A stretch of 64,000 nt of DNA from Bemisia tabaci (lineage: Eukaryota; Arthropoda; Insecta; Hemiptera; Aleyrodidae): contig NC_092796.1 in the NCBI RefSeq assembly GCF_918797505.1, positions 55,644,851 through 55,708,850 of the forward strand, given 5' to 3'. Position 1 is the first letter of the stretch. Each line of letters begins with the position of its first letter. This document shows, piece by piece, positions 61,401-64,000 of this stretch. The notes under the pieces were generated by a model. That model ran no database searches. It saw only the letters and a program-made list of their open reading frames with translations, and had not been told where the DNA came from. The position numbers were made by a program, and so were the translations under genes.

Positions 61401-62854
61401 AGAACATGGCAAGCAAGCGTCATTTTGGAACTTGCTTCACACCTGTGTTCCAACAGAGCGATTACTTAGTCATGCTCATGAAAGTAAGATGACTGTTTTG
61501 ACTCTTACTTTTACAGTCATTTTTGTACTTAGAGCCCTATAATTCAAAGGTAATCTTCCTCAGACGCTTCGATATTCTTTCGTTTTTTTAATGAGTAAGA
61601 GAATGAGGTAAGTAATTTTGATATTTCCATGACTGAGATGCTTGTGAACTCATGAGTGAACTTACTTGTGGGGGTTTGATTTCTGGCATTTCCCAAAGCG
61701 ATTCGCCAGTTAATTTGTTCCAAAAATATGGCCTATTTTCTCTTTTGCTCCAAAATTTTCTCCATCCCACTTGTAGTAGTTCTGGAGGTAGATCATGTTC
61801 CATGAATCCTCCCACGGGAGCACTCTGTATCATAATAGGAATCAAGAAAAAAAAGCACATATTAGTAGAAATTGACAAAATTCAAATAATTTCTTTCAGC
61901 ACTCATTCAATGTTTTATACCTACTAGACAAGATTCTCATTTTAGTGTCCATGAGAGGCAATATGGCCTCTATCTTTGATTTCATGTCAATCTAAGGATC
62001 AAATTTTGAATATTGAGAAGATATTGTACGGACAAGAAAAGAACTGCCCTAGCTCACCAAAAGAAGCAGTGATCGCGATAAGTTGCGATTTGATCGGAGA
62101 ATGTATTGCGATTTTTTCGACATCGATTTATGGAAATATTATCGGAAAAAAATTGCGGTATCATCACATGAATTTGCAATGAAATTGCGATTTCATCAAG
62201 GGCGATTTATTGCAATATTATCGAATCAAAAATCAAGATAAAGAAAGGTAAAATTTCGATTTTATTGGACGCAATTTCATAGAGATAAAATTGCAAACAA
62301 GATCTGGGATAATTGCTCAGGTGTTGATGATCCTAGCAGTTTCACTGTCAAAGAATCTGAAAAATCGCAACTTAATTTCAAAATATTGTGATTTTTCCTT
62401 TGCAAAATACAATGCTACTGGGGAGGGAGGCCCACATTTTCCTTTTCCTGAACCAAAATTAAACATTTTTCCCCCCTTTTTACATCATACACCCAGGAAA
62501 ATCAGAACTTTGGTCCGCCTCATGAATGAACAATTAAATGTAAGCAAATTTTCTATCAGAGTAAGGGCTCTGCTTTCTCTCCTACAAACAAAAGGTGGTA
62601 AACAGCTAGATTGTTACACCTAAAACAGTCGGCATGACAATAGTTCTCAGCCCACTTACGTGAGGCGTTTGAGGCACAAGACCCATCACTGCGCCGGGAG
62701 AATGAGAGTGTCCATGATCCAATACCAATGGACTATGGTGGGCGGGAGGCTGCATTTTGATTGGCACAGGCTGATGGACCACTACTGGCGACTCCCATGC
62801 TGATGGTCCGGGACTAGCCATCTCCTGAGGTTTACCGCCACTCACTTCGTTCAT
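52404..62854 (-). CDS. PCIF1: PCIF1 / CAPAM, cap-specific mRNA m6Am methyltransferase (11 exons, 690 aa)
   Basis: Exons (minus): 62854-62660, 61824-61666, 60792-60656, 59944-59790, 58535-58304, 57967-57847, 56242-56101, 55459-55287, 54177-53918, 53327-53058, 52632-52404. All are GT-AG and in phase: 691 codons with TAG (human 704 aa). The enzyme N6-methylates the first-nucleotide 2'-O-methyladenosine of capped mRNA in the nucleus, recruited to phosphorylated RNA polymerase II. A WW domain (about 76-112; W86, W109) binds the CTD. A basic patch [16 protein letters not shown] (about 145-160) is a likely NLS. The helical segment [15 protein letters not shown] and [13 protein letters not shown] follow. 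The Rossmann-type core has [30 protein letters not shown] and [20 protein letters not shown], with catalytic NPPY at 540-543, and then [10 protein letters not shown]. The C-terminal tail is basic. An acceptor 13 nt before the ATG shows a spliced 5'UTR. Confidence 0.95.
54763..54911. mobile_element. MITE family A, copy 4 (in PCIF1 intron 8)
   Basis: The right end, reversed (AGTCAATGTCAAGTAAGTTT then ACGGTATAGGGTGCAACAGA), follows the family pattern. The left end (CACCGATGCAGTTTACGCAT then CTATAAAGTGCGACA) is more diverged. About 149 bp, non-coding. Confidence 0.6.
56494..56922 (-). pseudogene. Decayed non-LTR retrotransposon (LINE) reverse-transcriptase tail
   Basis: Read on the minus strand, the segment gives [19 protein letters not shown] (the typical 'LYGSETW' block), then [18 protein letters not shown], and after a frameshift and stop codons [20 protein letters not shown], then [40 protein letters not shown] and a final [11 protein letters not shown]. 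This order (GSE-W, GVSRRD, VRRM, G/RRRR-HP/RP...W, DR-WR) is characteristic of the C-terminal part of insect LINE reverse-transcriptase polyproteins. At least one frameshift and several in-frame stops make it inactive. It lies in PCIF1 intron 6 on the same strand as the host gene and is less AT-rich than its surroundings, in keeping with a retroelement origin. Confidence 0.85.
57044..57061. repeat. Poly(C) tract
   Basis: A run of about 17 C residues in PCIF1 intron 6. A second C-run of the same size lies at 57534-57550. Between and beside them, the words AAAGGAGGTGTTTGCATCTT and GATGCCTGAAATGCAAACAC with CTTCTTTTTC form an inverted pair, so both tracts may belong to one repeat unit of about 520 bp (57040-57560). 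Confidence 0.8.
59190..59501. mobile_element. MITE (~312 bp) with ~42-bp TIRs, GC-richer interior
   Basis: The left AGAGTACATAGAGTCGTAAT then GTAAGTGGGTGAGCTGGCGC is mirrored at the right by GGTGCCAGCTCTCCCATTTA then CATTACGACTCTATGTACTC. Inner arms (ACGCCGGGTCACTTTTTCAA and AAAAAAGTGACTCGAACTCG) also pair. It lies in PCIF1 intron 4. No transposase. The target duplication is unclear because the palindromic GTAC is at both ends. Confidence 0.85.
60249..60409. repeat. Tandem duplication of an ~80-bp unit
   Basis: AATCAGACAGTTCATCTTGA starts both units, at 60249 and 60331. They continue with a T-run, AAATTAAAATAAAATGTC and TTTAATAAA(A)TTGGATTTAT. They differ only by one-base length changes in homopolymers. 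Recent duplication in PCIF1 intron 3. Confidence 0.9.
62050..62300. repeat. Degenerate TTGCGATTT/ATCG short-period repeat
   Basis: The word TTGCGATTT (or TTGCAAT, GCGATTTATTGC) and TATTATCGGA / TATTATCGAA recur many times with irregular 15-30 nt spacing. It lies in PCIF1 intron 1. This looks like a decayed minisatellite or the subterminal region of a DNA transposon. No ends were found. Confidence 0.5.
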
Positions 62855-62867
62855 TGTAACTCAGAGG

Positions 62868-64000
62868 TCTGTAACATTGAATTTATTTTTCCATTATTAA
62901 GAGGAAATGTGGCAATAGTCTAAATAGACTGTAATTCAGTTCAAGTTTTGCAGCACCCGGCACTTGAAAAAATTATGAGAATTTCTGTCGGGTGAGATAA
63001 CAACAGTTCAGTAACAACTTTATACTTAACAAACGAATTAACATGGAAGCTACCTCATTCGATACTCAATGATACCATCCTAAACAAATGAACTTTTGTT
63101 ATCTATCGTTTTGCAAACTTTCATAAGATCAGTAAAATTTAATAGTGACATAGAGCCTTGGTCAGATAAGTTGATGTACTTTTAGACTGCAACAGAAGAT
63201 TCGCCATCTCCCATTCACTTCACATGTGAAAGTGACATCAGACAATCTGTTGTCAAAGTTTAGAAGTGCGTTGACTTATTTTGTATAGACTCTGCACACT
63301 TGCATAGCTACTGTGTCAAATTTTAGACCAATGTGATCTTCGGCACAAGAATGTATTGATGCACGATTACCAACTTGTCAAGCAGGCACTTCAAGCGGAA
63401 AAATTGATAGGGACTCATACGAAAGTTGAATAAATTCCAGTCAATTGTTTCCTAACTGTAAGTTCTTTTAAAAATTGGCCGTTGTGAAAAAGGATGTGCA
63501 TTAAGATGGATAGTGGAGGCCAAGAGGTAGGTGCCTACCACTTTGTAGGAACCCTCTTGCATAACTTTTCACTTTTCAGCAATACCACTTAAATTGGAAT
63601 GGGTAAATCTATTTTGTTGAGGGAGCATCCGCAGACCTTTAAAGAATTGAATGGACTCAGAGATTCATCTCAGTAACTGGTAGGAGTTGAGATAAATGCG
63701 GAGAGATCCAACGTAAACAAACCTGGCAAATGTAAACACAGCAGGGCTATGATCACTGATCGTAGGTCGGAGCAAATCTGAGCATCACATATCACTACTA
63801 GTACAGACAGTGAGCTTAATAGAGACGTGGACAACGTGATAAAAATGTAAATAAATAGCTAGAAATACCTACAGGATAGCTAGCATGTCCACACAAAATT
63901 AAACGATAGTGATAACACAGCAGAATGTTTGGCACTGATGCTTTCAGGACTCCAACTGATCTTAGATCCAGTGAGAAATATCATCGATGGCGAGATGGAT
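62868..64000 (-). promoter_or_regulatory. Upstream leader/promoter region of PCIF1
   Basis: An acceptor (TTACAG) directly precedes 62868, so the leader exon lies to the right. One candidate is a minus-strand exon ending at TTTGCCAG before GTTTGT at about 63728. The region also holds a family A MITE (63152-63293). No clear core promoter motif. Confidence 0.4.
63152..63293. mobile_element. MITE family A, copy 5
   Basis: AGAGCCTTGGTCAGATAAGT then TGATGTACTTTTAGACTGCA at the left is mirrored at the right by AAGTTTAGAAGTGCGTTGAC then TTATTTTGTATAGACTCT. The unit is 142 bp. It lies upstream of PCIF1. Confidence 0.75.

Noticed and set aside
1..64000. CRISPR arrays, rRNA or tRNA genes
   Set aside because: No regularly spaced identical repeats, and no cloverleaf or rRNA core recognised by eye. 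The organism is eukaryotic.

Overview
The window is animal nuclear DNA, most probably from an insect. It is AT-rich, and the genes are split by GT-AG introns that hold many short inverted-repeat elements. Several proteins are clear metazoan orthologues. A 255-residue F-box/SPRY protein of the length known for insect Fsn, together with the abundance of MITE-like elements, fits an arthropod; a hemipteran such as a whitefly is possible, but this is a guess. There are no bacterial operons, rRNA genes, CRISPR arrays or tRNA genes that I can recognise.

Six protein-coding genes could be rebuilt exon by exon with consistent reading phase. From left to right: (1) TMEM268-like two-pass membrane protein, minus strand, 6 coding exons, 429 aa (4245-11548). 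(2) A nucleolin-like acidic/RGG protein, plus strand, 7 coding exons, 369 aa (14753-21915). Its 5' end faces gene 1 across a probable shared promoter near 13.1-13.3 kb. (3) HDDC2, an HD-domain 5'-deoxynucleotidase, plus strand, 4 exons, 193 aa (25059-28986). (4) PDCL3/viaf, a phosducin-like chaperone cofactor, minus strand, 5 exons, 235 aa (32805-37270), whose first coding exon is only 6 nt. (5) Fsn/FBXO45, plus strand, 3 exons, 255 aa (37882-41193), divergent from PDCL3. (6) PCIF1/CAPAM, the cap-specific m6Am methyltransferase, minus strand, 11 exons, 690 aa (52404-62854), with an intact-looking NPPY catalytic motif. These are unrelated housekeeping genes, each with its own promoter or a shared divergent one. 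No operon-like functional grouping is evident.

Most of the remaining sequence is intron or intergenic DNA: 1-4.2 kb, 22-25 kb, 29-32.8 kb, and a large empty stretch at 41.2-52.4 kb. It is full of non-autonomous DNA-transposon relics. The most striking are a near-perfect 1.33-kb palindrome in a PDCL3 intron (34535-35866) and an 808-bp GATCG-rich element with a 17-bp TIR and an 8-bp target duplication (hAT hallmarks) in intron 1 of the nucleolin-like gene (15542-16349). Also notable are a ~1.08-kb TIR element with internally duplicated sequence in HDDC2 intron 1, a MITE family present at least five times between 38.6 and 63.3 kb, and a nested-insertion cluster at 47.2-48.1 kb. A decayed non-LTR reverse-transcriptase fragment lies in a PCIF1 intron (56494-56922). 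I found no convincing new gene system. The novelty here is in the repeat landscape.
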